Positions 54,527 to 64,000 of a DNA stretch of 64,000 nucleotides are shown one piece after another. The notes beneath the pieces are model-generated. The model worked only from the letters and a program-made list of their open reading frames with translations, had not been told where the DNA came from and did not search any database. Each line of letters begins with the position of its first letter. The stretch's first letter is position 1. The position numbers and the translations under genes are program-made. The stretch lies in assembly GCF_040939125.1 (NCBI RefSeq), contig NZ_CP162495.1, positions 2,170,001-2,234,000 on the forward strand, written 5' to 3'. Origin of the DNA: Clostridium sp. BJN0013 (lineage in GTDB: Bacteria; Bacillota; Clostridia; Clostridiales; Clostridiaceae).

Positions 54527-55834
54527 TTATTGGATTTGAATCTTCAAAATTAATATAACACACAGTATTGATACAAAGATTATATATGGATAAATATTCT
54601 TGTCTGATTTTATGTGTTCATTAATTTTACCTTTGTTTATACTATATAAATAACCTTTATTTTCGTCAAGTGCTAATAATTCTTTGTTAAATATTCTCAT
54701 ACTTGAAATTTCAACTTTACCATTAAGCTTAATTTTCTCCATAGGTGATCCTATTCCTCTAAAGCTATATATTATACTATCTGACTTATCCCAAAAAAAT
54801 ATACAATTTTTTTGGGATAAGACTCCTTCTCTATCTATAGCCAGTGGCCCCATAGTCCCTACAGTTTTATGCTGATATAAAGGTGCTGGAGGATCGACAT
54901 TGGGGTGGATAGCCAGTATAAATTGCAGAGGAGAATTTTTAACACTTTTAAATTTAGGTGAAGTAACAGGATCTCCCCCGCTGTAATCTGGCCATCCATA
55001 CCATACACCCTTTTTAATTTCATATATATAATCCGTATCTCCTATAACTGGTCTGCTCCCTCTATTTTCCATCCCCCCCAGGGTGCATATAAATTTACCT
55101 TCACTGGTAAAATCCATTCCTTTTACATTTCTTATTCCCCAGGCAAAGGTTTCACTACTGCCCTGTGTTAAATTATATCTGATAATAGAAGCATTTCCCG
55201 GAAAATGTTTTGGAATTACTTGTCCCTGTACACTTTGGGTATTATAGCTTTGAAAAGCTCCTCTCTTTTCTTTCCCAAAATTTATACCTTTTAAAGTTAT
55301 ATCTACTGGAGCAACATCATGAGCATAAAGGTTATTTTTTACCCATACATTATCTTCTCCCACTACCGCTGAATTGGTTGCAGCCCCTATGGATATGTAT
55401 ATATATCCATCTTTTACCCTTACTAAACTATCTTTATAATCTCCATAATTAGGCATACCACTTACAAGTACAGAATTTCTACCTTTTTCTATATAGTAAC
55501 AGTATACTTTATCTCCGGAGGAATAATACAAATTCCCTTTATAATAATCCAGACTATAAATATTTAAATTCGAGTCTTTTAATATATCATAGCTTTCTCC
55601 ATCACTTTTTATGATTTGTATTCTATTTTTATATGCTATGTAATAATTATCTTTTTCATCCTTCACAAAGTCCACCGCACCTTTTAATCCTCTATATTTT
55701 AAGTTACAGCTTAAAGTAACATCTTTTATTTCAATTTTAATTTTTGAATGAGTTTTATAGAAATAATATTTAAGCATACTACCTGACAGAATTACAACTG
55801 CAATTATAGATAAAAATTTTAGTAACTTTTTCAT
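54527..55834 (-). CDS. Membrane-anchored beta-propeller, glucose/sorbosone dehydrogenase-like
   Basis: After an N-terminal helix (MKKLLKFLSIIAVVILSGSM) the protein has a six-bladed propeller like soluble PQQ glucose dehydrogenases: SIIRYNLTQGSSETFAWGIR, NVKGMDFTSEGKF, WYGWPDYSGGDPVT and APLYQHKTVGTMGPLAI. A second hydrophobic helix closes the C-terminus. Clostridia do not normally make PQQ, so activity is uncertain. I take the ATG at 55834 because AAGGAGAG precedes it; the frame continues upstream. It lies upstream of the phospholipase gene on the same strand. Confidence 0.72.
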   Translation of the reverse strand: MKKLLKFLSIIAVVILSGSMLKYYFYKTHSKIKIEIKDVTLSCNLKYRGLKGAVDFVKDEKDNYYIAYKNRIQIIKSDGESYDILKDSNLNIYSLDYYKGNLYYSSGDKVYCYYIEKGRNSVLVSGMPNYGDYKDSLVRVKDGYIYISIGAATNSAVVGEDNVWVKNNLYAHDVAPVDITLKGINFGKEKRGAFQSYNTQSVQGQVIPKHFPGNASIIRYNLTQGSSETFAWGIRNVKGMDFTSEGKFICTLGGMENRGSRPVIGDTDYIYEIKKGVWYGWPDYSGGDPVTSPKFKSVKNSPLQFILAIHPNVDPPAPLYQHKTVGTMGPLAIDREGVLSQKNCIFFWDKSDSIIYSFRGIGSPMEKIKLNGKVEISSMRIFNKELLALDENKGYLYSINKGKINEHIKSDKNIYPYIIFVSILCVILILKIQIQ

Positions 55835-56028
55835 ATATAGTACTCTCCTTAAAATATACATCACACTAAATATATATTAGAAAAATCCACACATATGAGT
55901 AAGTATTTAAAAATCCTTCTCCCCTCTTAATTATTAATTTAAGAAGAATATACTGCATGTTATCATCATAACTATTAATATTAAATAATTCTATCTAAAA
56001 ATACTATAATTTGAAAACAGGAGTTTTT

Positions 56029-57360
56029 ATGAAAAGAGACCGATTTTTAAAAAGTTCACTTATTTTAATTTTCGCAAATTTAATCACCTCTGTATTTGCA
56101 TTTATATTTTCTATAATATTATCTAGGAAATTAGGTGCAGAGGGAATGGGGCTTTATGGGCTTATAATGCCTGTATACGACTTATTTGTATGTCTGCTGT
56201 CAGGAGGTATGGTAACAGCCATATCTAAAGTAGCTGCTGTATATTTTAGCAAAGACGATTTTAACAATTTAAATAATTCCATAGATGTATCTCTTACCTT
56301 TAATTCCATATTAGCTACATTTATAGTATGTATAATATTCATAAATGCCCCTTATATAGGAATAAAAATAATAAAAGACCCAAGAGCTATACACGCCATT
56401 CAAGTTATGTGTCCCGGTATATTTTTTATATCCCTTTCCTCCATACTTAAAGGTTATTTTTACGGAATATCAGAGGTAAAAATACCAGCTATTATAGATA
56501 TATCTGAAAAATTTTTAAGAATTACCTTAATAGTAACTATAATATCCTTATTTTCCTTAAAGGATATAAGGAGCACTGTAACTGCAGCCTATATAACCTT
56601 AGCCATTGGAGAATTTATAAGCTTTGCTGTTTTATATATAATGTATAAAATCAAAAAGAAAGGATTAAAATTTAATTCTTCCTACTGTGAAGATAAAATA
56701 CAACTTTTATTTAATGTACTTGTTATATCTTTTCCTCTCTGTCTAAATGGATTTTTAACTACAACACTTTCTGCAATTTCCACTTTAATAGTACCAAGAA
56801 GACTTGTAGCCTCAGGTATAGAATATAATTTAGCCCTTAGCATGATAGGTAAGTTTGACGGTATGGCCCTTAATATAATCTTTCTTCCTATTACCATCAT
56901 AAATTCCATGTCCATAGTGCTTATTCCAGATTTATCTGAAAAAATGAGTAACAGAGATTATTGGGCTATAGAACACAGAGTATCACAAATAATAAAGATA
57001 TCTCTTCTTTTAGGTATTGTCACTATGATAATCTGTATTACCCTGTCTGGATATTTGGGAGAATTGTTTTATAAAAGGTATGATCTTGACTCTTACATAA
57101 AATTTGCCGCCTTGTCTGCCCCTGTAGTATTTGTTTCCATTTCCACCTTGGGCATTTTAAATGGCATTGGAAAACAAAATATAATACTTAGAAACTCCCT
57201 CATTTCTGCTGTTATAGAGCTTATATTAATATACATACTTACAGGCATACCATGGATAAATATATATGGATGCGGTATAAGTTTAATTATAACTTATTTT
57301 ACTACTTTAATTTTAAATATGCATGAAATTATAAAGGAAAACTTCTATGGTCATTCATAG
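56029..57360 (+). CDS. SpoVB-like polysaccharide/lipid flippase, 443 aa
   Basis: A MATE/MVF-superfamily protein with about 14 helices: FSIILSRKLGAEGMGLYGLI, LKGYFYGISEVKIPAI and GILNGIGKQNIILRN are the SpoVB-like signature spots. SpoVB family proteins take part in spore cortex synthesis, probably moving a lipid-linked precursor. GAAAACAGGAG precedes the ATG at 56029. It is convergent with another flippase-like gene and overlaps it by 6 bp. Confidence 0.83.
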   Translation: MKRDRFLKSSLILIFANLITSVFAFIFSIILSRKLGAEGMGLYGLIMPVYDLFVCLLSGGMVTAISKVAAVYFSKDDFNNLNNSIDVSLTFNSILATFIVCIIFINAPYIGIKIIKDPRAIHAIQVMCPGIFFISLSSILKGYFYGISEVKIPAIIDISEKFLRITLIVTIISLFSLKDIRSTVTAAYITLAIGEFISFAVLYIMYKIKKKGLKFNSSYCEDKIQLLFNVLVISFPLCLNGFLTTTLSAISTLIVPRRLVASGIEYNLALSMIGKFDGMALNIIFLPITIINSMSIVLIPDLSEKMSNRDYWAIEHRVSQIIKISLLLGIVTMIICITLSGYLGELFYKRYDLDSYIKFAALSAPVVFVSISTLGILNGIGKQNIILRNSLISAVIELILIYILTGIPWINIYGCGISLIITYFTTLILNMHEIIKENFYGHS

Positions 57361-57368
57361 AAGTTTTC
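57337..57368. terminator. Terminator inside both coding ends of convergent genes
   Basis: GAAAACTTCTATG (57337-57349) pairs perfectly with CATAGAAGTTTTC (57356-57368). Both stop codons lie in the hairpin, so one stem ends two genes. Confidence 0.85.
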
Positions 57369-58980
57369 TCTTCAGGAATGCTTTTCTTAATATAAATTTT
57401 GGAATTAACCTGGTTACCCTAGCGGGCATTGACTGTATGTCTCTGCTGTCTATACCTCCCACCAGAACTAATACAAAAGCATATGTTACTATTCCAACTA
57501 GTATGGATATTATAGTCGACAGAGCATTTGATATATATTGAAATTTTATAAATAGAGTTATATAATTTATAGAAGAATATACGAAGAACACCACAATCCC
57601 CATTACTACAGAAGCCAGTGCAGGTCTGACTGCATGACTTATGAGACTCACCTTTACCCCTAAGGATTTTTTAATAATTCTATGATTTAAGGTTATAGGT
57701 ATAATAAACCCTAGAATGCTTCCAGCCACCGCTCCTAATATATTTATTTCAGGTATTGAAATCAAGTAGTAATTTATACATATTTTTATAGCTATACCTA
57801 TTATGGAATAAAAAGTAGCTGTAAAAAGTTTTCCTATACTCTGCAGGATAGTAGTCTGTATTTGCATAATAGACATAAATACAAGTACAATAGAACCCCA
57901 TGTCATAATATAAGAGCCTTTTCCAAATTTAAGTATAGAAAATACAGGTTCACTTAAAACCGAAAGTCCTACCGCACAAGGTATTGCAATTAGAAAACAA
58001 AGTCTTAAAGAATAATTTATATTATTTTTTATCTTTTTTCCATCTTTAACAGCCACTGCTGCAGATATAGCCGGAAGTATTGCCATAGACAGTGAAGATA
58101 TTATAGAGATTGGAACATTTAAAAGCTGTTGATATTTTGTAAGATAGCCATAGAGTATAGTTGCCCTGGGTTCACTTATTCCTCCAGCCATAAGTCTTAT
58201 TTTTGTATTCCATAAATCAACTATATTTCCAGCATAGGTCATGCCTACGCATAGTGTTATGGGCAGTCCATATATTATAATTTTCCTTACAAGTTCCCGG
58301 GTAGTAAGTCTCACGTTATCTACCTTTAATGCACCCTCTGGAGCTTTAAATTTATTATTTCTTCCATAACACATAATTAAAAAGCTGGCAGAAGCTAAAG
58401 CTCCTATAGATGTTCCCATGGTCCCTCCTGCACAGCCTGCCTCCACTCCATATCTCATTAAATATGTAGCAAATACAAGGGTAAATATTGTATTTAATAT
58501 TTGTTCTATTACCTGGGATACTGCAGTAGGAGTCATATTTCCCCGTCCCTGAAAATACCCCCTATAAGCTGAGGCAATAGAGGTAAATAATATGGCCGGT
58601 GCCAGATTTATAAGGGATAAATACACCCCTTTGTAATGAGTTGCCTTAGCTAAAGGTAATGCAAAAATCATAAGAAATGTGGCCATTACTATACCTATGA
58701 TTATTAAAATAAATCGTGCTATCTTAAATGCTTTAACTGCATCTTTATAATTTCCCACTGCAGCTAGTTCAGATATGAGTTTTGATATGGCTACAGGTAT
58801 GCCTGAATTGGCAAGTACAAAGATAAAAGCATATATCTGATAGGATGCACCATATAATCCGTAGCCTTCTTCTCCAATTATTTTCATCAATATTGGAATG
58901 TATAATACAGATAATATCTTTACTAACATCCCAGCCATAGAAAGTATGGCAAACCCTTTAGTTGTTGATTGTTCTTTCAT
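57355..58980 (-). CDS. Putative lipid II / polysaccharide flippase, 541 aa
   Basis: The protein has about 14 helices and MVF/RfbX-type features: IGEEGYGLYGASYQIYAFIF, GIPVAISKLISELAA, SAYRGYFQGRGNMTPTAVSQ, and ILQSIGKLFTATFYSI. It is closest to the YtgP/MurJ-like Firmicutes group. Such proteins move undecaprenyl-linked precursors to the outer face of the membrane. Its length is typical. It is convergent with the SpoVB-like gene. Confidence 0.85.
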   Translation of the reverse strand: MKEQSTTKGFAILSMAGMLVKILSVLYIPILMKIIGEEGYGLYGASYQIYAFIFVLANSGIPVAISKLISELAAVGNYKDAVKAFKIARFILIIIGIVMATFLMIFALPLAKATHYKGVYLSLINLAPAILFTSIASAYRGYFQGRGNMTPTAVSQVIEQILNTIFTLVFATYLMRYGVEAGCAGGTMGTSIGALASASFLIMCYGRNNKFKAPEGALKVDNVRLTTRELVRKIIIYGLPITLCVGMTYAGNIVDLWNTKIRLMAGGISEPRATILYGYLTKYQQLLNVPISIISSLSMAILPAISAAVAVKDGKKIKNNINYSLRLCFLIAIPCAVGLSVLSEPVFSILKFGKGSYIMTWGSIVLVFMSIMQIQTTILQSIGKLFTATFYSIIGIAIKICINYYLISIPEINILGAVAGSILGFIIPITLNHRIIKKSLGVKVSLISHAVRPALASVVMGIVVFFVYSSINYITLFIKFQYISNALSTIISILVGIVTYAFVLVLVGGIDSRDIQSMPARVTRLIPKFILRKAFLKRKLL

Positions 58981-59023
58981 AATTTAAAACTCCCTGTCAA
59001 AAAACTCATAAAACAATAAATAT

Positions 59024-59983
59024 TTAAAATTTATTAAATATATCATTTTTTATCTTTTTAAATATAGGTGGAAGCTTTTCAGATATAGTCTTGTTGTTCA
59101 TATAACTTAACTTTCCTGTACAATTTCTAAAAGTTATCTTATAGGCATATAAATACTGATAAGTTAATCCATACTTGTTATAAAAAAAACTATTTATTTT
59201 AGATATACCATATTTAGTATCTCCTATTATGGGATTTCCTAAATATGCTAAATGAGTCCTTAATTGATGACTTCTACCTGTAATCAACTCCAATTCCACT
59301 AAAGAATAAGTACCACAGGTATGAAGAGTTTTCACATCCATGGATATTTTTTTCGTATTCTTTTTAGGTGAATTATATATGCTGGAAATATTATTTTTTC
59401 TGTCTTTTAATATATATCCTTCATAAACACCTTCATTTATTCTTCCCTTCACCAGAGCCTGATAATATTTCCTTATATTTCTCTCCCTTATTATTTCGTT
59501 TAACAATTTTAACGATTCATAATTTTTACCATATATTACTATACCTGAAGTGTTTCTATCCAACCTATTACAAGGAGAAGGAGTAAAGGTAACTTCTATT
59601 TCTGGTTTAAAATCTCCCTTGTCATATAAATAAGATAATACATAATCTGTTAAAGTCACATCATCAGTCTTTTTATCTGAATGCACTAACACTCCCGGCC
59701 ACTTTTCCACCAGAATCATATTTTCATCTTCATAGGTTATCTTCAAAAAATTACTGTTTACCTTATTAAACTCAAAATTTTTCCCCTTGGAAACTATATA
59801 TTGAGCTTCTACTATATCCTTATCCATAAGAAAATACTTCTCTTTAGTCTTTTTTCCGTTTACTTTAATATCACCTTTTCTTATAGCCTTGTATATGCCG
59901 CTTATAGGTACATCTCGAAGCCATTTTCTTAAAAATTTATCCAATCGCTGACCTGATTCATTACTTCCTATTTCTACTTTCAT
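59024..59983 (-). CDS. RluA-family pseudouridine synthase
   Basis: An N-terminal S4 domain (SGQRLDKFLRKWLRDVPISG) precedes the catalytic domain with the essential Asp in CNRLDRNTSGIVIYG and the motif ITGRSHQLRTHLAYLGNPI. The enzyme isomerises uridines in rRNA or tRNA. Length 319 fits RluC/RluD types. It has a good GGAG site. It probably sits downstream of an M20 amidohydrolase as a separate unit. Confidence 0.93.
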   Translation of the reverse strand: MKVEIGSNESGQRLDKFLRKWLRDVPISGIYKAIRKGDIKVNGKKTKEKYFLMDKDIVEAQYIVSKGKNFEFNKVNSNFLKITYEDENMILVEKWPGVLVHSDKKTDDVTLTDYVLSYLYDKGDFKPEIEVTFTPSPCNRLDRNTSGIVIYGKNYESLKLLNEIIRERNIRKYYQALVKGRINEGVYEGYILKDRKNNISSIYNSPKKNTKKISMDVKTLHTCGTYSLVELELITGRSHQLRTHLAYLGNPIIGDTKYGISKINSFFYNKYGLTYQYLYAYKITFRNCTGKLSYMNNKTISEKLPPIFKKIKNDIFNKF

Positions 59984-60093
59984 TTTATCTCTCCTGGTAT
60001 CTTAAATATTTTTTATTTTAAAACTTTATACCAACAATATTTAATTATATAATACTATTATTGCATAAAGCAATATATAAAATTTATTATATC

Positions 60094-60135
60094 AAAATCC
60101 ATATGAATGTAAGAATAACTTCAGATGGATTTTTT
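60094..60135. terminator. Hairpin with T-run
   Basis: AAAATCCATATGAATGT pairs with ACTTCAGATGGATTTTT with one bulged base. It is probably the terminator of the M20 gene; the rest of 59984-60226 is non-coding. Confidence 0.65.
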
Positions 60136-60226
60136 CAAAAATATACCTAAAGTTTAATCATATCTGCAATGAAAACTTTAGGTATAATTTATCCAATATA
60201 CTATTTAACCATATTAATAATACCGC

Positions 60227-61399
60227 TTATTTCAAAAAATCATAGACCGCCCTGCACTGTATGGAGACTCCAATGGGAAGGCATTCTTCATCTATATCAA
60301 ATAAGCTTCCATGAGCTGGATATATTATATTTTTACTTTCATTTCTGCAACCTAAATAATAAAATGCAGAAGGTCTCTCCATAGAAAAATAGGCAAAACT
60401 TTCCACGCCCATACTTGGACTTTCCAGCATTTTTACATGTTCTTCTCCTATTTCCTCGTAAGCTGCTTTTAAAATATCTTTAATTACATCATCGTCATTG
60501 TACAAACAAGGATAGCTCTCTTCTATATTTATTTCACACTTTCCTCTCATAGAGTTTACAACACCAGAAGTTATATCACGAAGCCTCTCTTTAACATATT
60601 CTCTATGTTCAGTTCTCATAGTTCTCATGGTACCAGCTATTACAACCTCTTCTGGTATTATATTTTGAGCAGTTCCTCCATGTATTGAACCTACTGTAAT
60701 AACTGCCGGATCAGTTGGAGGAAGTTCCCTACTTATAATTTCTTGAAGGGATAATATTACATGGCTGCTTATAACTATAGGATCCACTCCCATATGGGGT
60801 CTTGCACCATGGGCTCCCACTCCTTTGATTTTTATGGTAAATGGATTAGAAGCTGCATTTACCACCCCCAATTTTACACCTATATTTCCTACTTCTATAT
60901 TCTCATCCACATGAAGTCCTATCACCCTATCTACTCTGGGATTTTCAAGTACTCCTTCCTTTACCATTAGTTTAGCTCCTCCTGTAGTTTCCTCTGCAGG
61001 CTCAAAAAACAGCTTTACAGTTCCTTTTAATTCATCTTTTATACCATTTAAAATTTTAGCTACTCCTAAAAGTATAGTGGTATGTGCATCGTGTCCGCAG
61101 GCATGCATTTTTCCTTTTACTTGAGAAGAATAGCTACAGTTTTTATTATCTTCCAGAGGAAGCCCGTCTATATCAGCCCTTATACCTATAGTCTTGTTTC
61201 CTTTTCCCCTTATTATTCCACAAACCCCTGTACTAGCAGTTTCTACATACTCTACACCTATTTTTTTTAAAAATTCTTTTATTTTAAGAGAAGTTCTTTT
61301 CTCTTCATATCCCAGTTCAGGATGTCTATGAAGATCTCTTCTTATGTCAATTAATTCTTTCTTTATAGACTGTGCCATCTTAAAAAAATCCCTATCCAT
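60227..61399 (-). CDS. M20-family amidohydrolase (N-acyl amino acid / peptide), 390 aa
   Basis: A peptidase M20D family protein: RRDLHRHPELGYEEKRTS, GIRADIDGLPLEDNKNC, GKMHACGHDAHTTILLGVA with the metal-binding CGHDAH, and FFEPAEETTGGAKLM. The dimerisation domain has GAHGARPHMGVDPI. It removes N-acyl groups from amino acids or related substrates. It begins after GGAGGTAG. It is close downstream of the FtsA-like gene on the same strand. Confidence 0.92.
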   Translation of the reverse strand: MDRDFFKMAQSIKKELIDIRRDLHRHPELGYEEKRTSLKIKEFLKKIGVEYVETASTGVCGIIRGKGNKTIGIRADIDGLPLEDNKNCSYSSQVKGKMHACGHDAHTTILLGVAKILNGIKDELKGTVKLFFEPAEETTGGAKLMVKEGVLENPRVDRVIGLHVDENIEVGNIGVKLGVVNAASNPFTIKIKGVGAHGARPHMGVDPIVISSHVILSLQEIISRELPPTDPAVITVGSIHGGTAQNIIPEEVVIAGTMRTMRTEHREYVKERLRDITSGVVNSMRGKCEINIEESYPCLYNDDDVIKDILKAAYEEIGEEHVKMLESPSMGVESFAYFSMERPSAFYYLGCRNESKNIIYPAHGSLFDIDEECLPIGVSIQCRAVYDFLK

Positions 61400-61428
61400 A
61401 TTTCTACCTCCAATTATTTATAACACTT

Positions 61429-63510
61429 CTACTCCCATCCTAATTCTATTATATCTCCCTGAGACAGTTTATCATAATATCCTGCATTATTACCATTTAA
61501 ACGTAAATATAATTTCCCCTTTACCCTGCTTAAATCAAATTCCACATAATTAAATATATCTACAAATATATACTCTTTTTTCCCTTTAAGTATTATATTT
61601 TTTCCATTTACAGTAACAGTTATTTCTTCTTTATCATCTTCTTTGACTTTATTTATTTCGTTAAAATCCTCCTTATCCTCTTTTGTAATTTTATATACTT
61701 CATCATCTATTGATTTTTCTTCCATATTATCGATATTTTGCTGTTTTTCTTCGTGATTTTTTAATACTCTGTAAATTCTATCTCCTTCTTTTATTATGTA
61801 ATCTTTATCTAATTGCTTTCCATTTAAATAGTATAGAAATTTCTCACTATCTTGATTATGAGGAGAAAAATATTTTTCATAATCTCTCAAAGTTTCCGGA
61901 AAAATTATCACTACATTATCTTCCTGGTTTATATTACTGTCCAAACTTACCTTATTCTTATTTATGTAGGCAATAGGTTCTAAATTTTCTATTATATCAT
62001 TTATAAAAAAACTTATAGAGTATATTTTATGTATATAATCCTTAATTTTAGGTGAAGCTACCTTCCCATTAAGGGCATATTTTATTTCTATGTTATCTCC
62101 TTCCTTCACTTCCTCATCTATACTTTTTGGAAATCCATTTACAGTTATTTTTGCACTAGAAGCTAATGTTCCAAAAGCAACTCTTTTTATTCCATTTAGG
62201 GTAAATCTTATATTGTCTCCATTTTTTGCTATCAATACACCAGGACTTATACCCGCATGCAGCATTGCATCCATAACCGTATGCGTGTGGGAATCAAAAA
62301 GACTTACTACCTTTCCATTTAACATTATATCAATAAAACCATGTCCTAACCTTTTTATGCAAATTAAAGCTATACCTAAAACTGTAACTCCCATGCTCCC
62401 TAAGGAATTATCAGGACAAACACAATCCACCACGGCTTCTCTTCCTTTTATGGCAATTCTCTTAAGTGGTATATTTAACCTTTTAGCTAAAAACTCTTTT
62501 AATTTAGGAGTATGGGCTCCACCTCCTACCAAAAAAATAGCATTAGGGGATTTATCCCCATTCAACTCTATTATTTTACTGCCAATTTTATCTGTTATTT
62601 TTTTCACAGCGGGAGTTATAAGTTTTATTACATCTTCTGATGATATTTCATTTTCTATACCTAAAACATCTGTATAAGTTATATTTTTATGCTGGTCACA
62701 CTGTTTTTTTATACTTTCTGCAGTATTAAAATCCACTAAATAATTTTGTGCTATAACTTCAGTTATTTCATCTCCCGCTTCTGGCACCATACCATAGGCA
62801 CTTATACTATCCCTGTTACTTAATGCTATATCTGAAGTTCCTGCTCCTATATCAATTAGAGCTAAATTTAACAATCTTAAATTTTGTGGAACAGCAGCTT
62901 CCATGGCAGCAATGGGTTCCAAAGTTAAATTTACAACGTTAAGACCCACCTTTTCCATAACAGAATATAAACTATCTACTACAGATCTTGGAAGAAAGGT
63001 TGCTATAACCTCTGCAGATACATTATTCCCTTTATGACTTAACAAATTACTTATAACATATCCATTTAAATAATAGTTTTTTACACTATATCCCACACAA
63101 TATAATCTTCCTTTAACACTTTCATTTATTTTTTTTTCAGCAGACTTTACCGCAGTTAATTCCAAACTTCTAATAATGTCCCTATCTATTTCTCTTGTAT
63201 AATCTACTTCTATTTTTTCTTTTACTACTATAGTTCTAAGAAATCTTCCCGCAGCGGCAATAGCCACATCTTTTATTTTCATATTTAAATCTTTTTCAAG
63301 TTCACTTTTTATGGTATTTACCACATTTGCCACAAGAGCCACATCATGTATTTGACCATCAATCATCGCCCTTTCTTCATGTTCTATGCACCTTTCTGCT
63401 ATTACACGGAATTTTTTATCCCTTAATATCCCTACAGTGCCTATTACAGATCTTGTTCCTATATCCAATGAAAATATTATATCTTGTGAACTAAGATTAG
63501 TAATTTCCAT
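61429..63510 (-). CDS. FtsA-like actin-fold protein with C-terminal extension, 693 aa
   Basis: The N-terminal 380 residues carry actin-ATPase boxes: FSLDIGTRSVIGTVG (phosphate 1), LALIDIGAGTSDIALS (phosphate 2), and IFLVGGGAHTPKLKEFLA (adenosine). This is the FtsA/PilM group. The second half, 300 residues, has repeated short beta units (such as KVASPKIKDYI and ITVTVNGKNIIL) seen in the large clostridial version, whose partner is not clear. It may form a filament or membrane complex in division or secretion. It opens with ATG after AGAGGTAA. Confidence 0.87.
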   Translation of the reverse strand: MEITNLSSQDIIFSLDIGTRSVIGTVGILRDKKFRVIAERCIEHEERAMIDGQIHDVALVANVVNTIKSELEKDLNMKIKDVAIAAAGRFLRTIVVKEKIEVDYTREIDRDIIRSLELTAVKSAEKKINESVKGRLYCVGYSVKNYYLNGYVISNLLSHKGNNVSAEVIATFLPRSVVDSLYSVMEKVGLNVVNLTLEPIAAMEAAVPQNLRLLNLALIDIGAGTSDIALSNRDSISAYGMVPEAGDEITEVIAQNYLVDFNTAESIKKQCDQHKNITYTDVLGIENEISSEDVIKLITPAVKKITDKIGSKIIELNGDKSPNAIFLVGGGAHTPKLKEFLAKRLNIPLKRIAIKGREAVVDCVCPDNSLGSMGVTVLGIALICIKRLGHGFIDIMLNGKVVSLFDSHTHTVMDAMLHAGISPGVLIAKNGDNIRFTLNGIKRVAFGTLASSAKITVNGFPKSIDEEVKEGDNIEIKYALNGKVASPKIKDYIHKIYSISFFINDIIENLEPIAYINKNKVSLDSNINQEDNVVIIFPETLRDYEKYFSPHNQDSEKFLYYLNGKQLDKDYIIKEGDRIYRVLKNHEEKQQNIDNMEEKSIDDEVYKITKEDKEDFNEINKVKEDDKEEITVTVNGKNIILKGKKEYIFVDIFNYVEFDLSRVKGKLYLRLNGNNAGYYDKLSQGDIIELGWE

Positions 63511-63535
63511 AATATTACCTCTTTTTCTATGCTTA

Positions 63536-63566
63536 TTAGGCTCATATTGTTAAAATATGAGCCTAA
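63536..63566. terminator. Hairpin before the FtsA-like gene
   Basis: TTAGGCTCATATT pairs perfectly with AATATGAGCCTAA. Without a T-run on the minus strand, it could be an attenuator or a terminator of an upstream minus-strand gene. Confidence 0.5.
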
Positions 63567-63599
63567 TAAAATTATATAATAATATAGTTAAACATTCAA

Positions 63600-63668
63600 T
63601 CAAGTGAATTCTAAGGTTCAGGTGAAATTTGCTCATAAGAAATACTTTTCTGCATCTGAACCTTATTT
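63600..63668. repeat. Dispersed hairpin repeat, second copy
   Basis: About 70 bases match 47505-47577 with about 80 percent identity by eye. The long stem is kept (AAGGTTCAGGTG with CATCTGAACCTT). Confidence 0.72.
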
Positions 63669-63705
63669 GAATAAAAACTATATTTGGAATTTCTGTATTA
63701 TTTTA

Positions 63706-63850
63706 TTAAGATCTGGTTTCCTGTATACCGAAAGTTATATCTTTTACTGCATTATTTATATTCTCTGAATTTAATTATAATTCTTCCACTGCTCCAGAAA
63801 GCCCTTCATCTGATATATTAACTTTTTGTACATTTTCTATAATTGATTTT
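63706..63850 (-). pseudogene. Chemotaxis-receptor signalling-domain remnant
   Basis: The minus strand encodes IIENVQKVNISDEGLSGAVE and, after an in-frame TAA, NSENINNAVKDITFGIQETR. This resembles a conserved section of the methyl-accepting signalling domain, with two stops. The region 63851-64000 is AT-rich with no gene I can identify. Confidence 0.55.
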
Positions 63851-64000
63851 ATCAAATTTTATTTTATGTACTGAGTTTGTTATTTGAGATTTATATGTTT
63901 ACATTGATTTTTATATACATAATATTTATAATGTATACAAGAATTTCATTTCACATGTTTTGTTTATCGGATAAACTCAATTCTTTTTAAGCCTTTTTAA

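Noticed and set aside
62090-62677. 195-codon plus-strand frame
   Set aside because: Antisense of the FtsA-like gene; hydrophobic by codon mirroring only.

Overview
The window looks like chromosome from a low-GC, spore-forming Clostridium (sensu stricto type). Most of it is AT-rich, starts have strong AGGAGG-type ribosome binding sites with frequent TTG or GTG start codons, and Spo0E-like, SpoVB-like, HprK and clostridial FtsA-like genes are present. I cannot name the species.

Layout: (1) 0.1-2.6 kb, an ABC exporter pair. (2) 2.9-13.7 kb, a GC-richer accessory island made of scraps: an FtsX fragment, cupin, HAD-like gene, a rifampin-phosphotransferase-like gene (rph) destroyed by an IS4-family element and a frameshift, a self-regulating TetR gene, an ISL3 transposase fragment, a decayed KTR zinc-ribbon gene, a PadR/DUF1048/ABC exporter operon, a relaxase remnant and an IS5-type transposase remnant. 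(3) 13.7-16.7 kb, a frameshifted signal peptidase, a glycosyltransferase with a nonsense codon, and a YdjM-like protein. (4) 16.9-24.6 kb, copper and metal genes (CsoR, CopA, YHS and SHOCT proteins), a secreted DUF2680 protein and a first two-component system. (5) 24.2-34.4 kb, envelope proteins, a frameshifted NlpC/P60 hydrolase, lipoyl synthase with an lplA remnant, a guanidine-I riboswitch cut off from its gdx exporter gene by an IS200 copy, and remnants of cbiM, an MFS carrier and apbE. (6) 34.4-45.4 kb, a FixABCX electron-bifurcation operon divergent from a quinone-type operon (polyprenyl synthase, YtkA-like protein, NapH-like polyferredoxin, UbiA/MenA, CPBP protease, UbiE). (7) 45.4-64 kb, a second two-component system, PrsW, and mainly housekeeping genes.

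The strongest system-level signal is in regions 4-7. Six promoters with a downstream gene share one architecture: two 7-bp half-sites 11 bp apart, then 11 bp, then a -10 box. They serve the YHS gene, a small CxC protein, the NlpC/P60 gene, fixA, the divergent quinone operon and the second response regulator. This suggests one envelope/redox regulon run by the two-component system at 45.4-47.5 kb. FixABCX complexes are known to pass electrons from NADH to ferredoxin and a quinone, so pairing fix with quinone-tail, prenylation and methylation genes is coherent, and it is unusual in Clostridium.

The same module appears to be dying. fixC has an in-frame stop, fixX and apbE are cut at one IS200 copy, an IS110-family element separates fixA from fixB, FixB lacks one cluster cysteine and ubiE is frameshifted. 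Several lesions lie in short homopolymers, so assembly error must be excluded for those. The IS insertions and nonsense codons are harder to explain that way.
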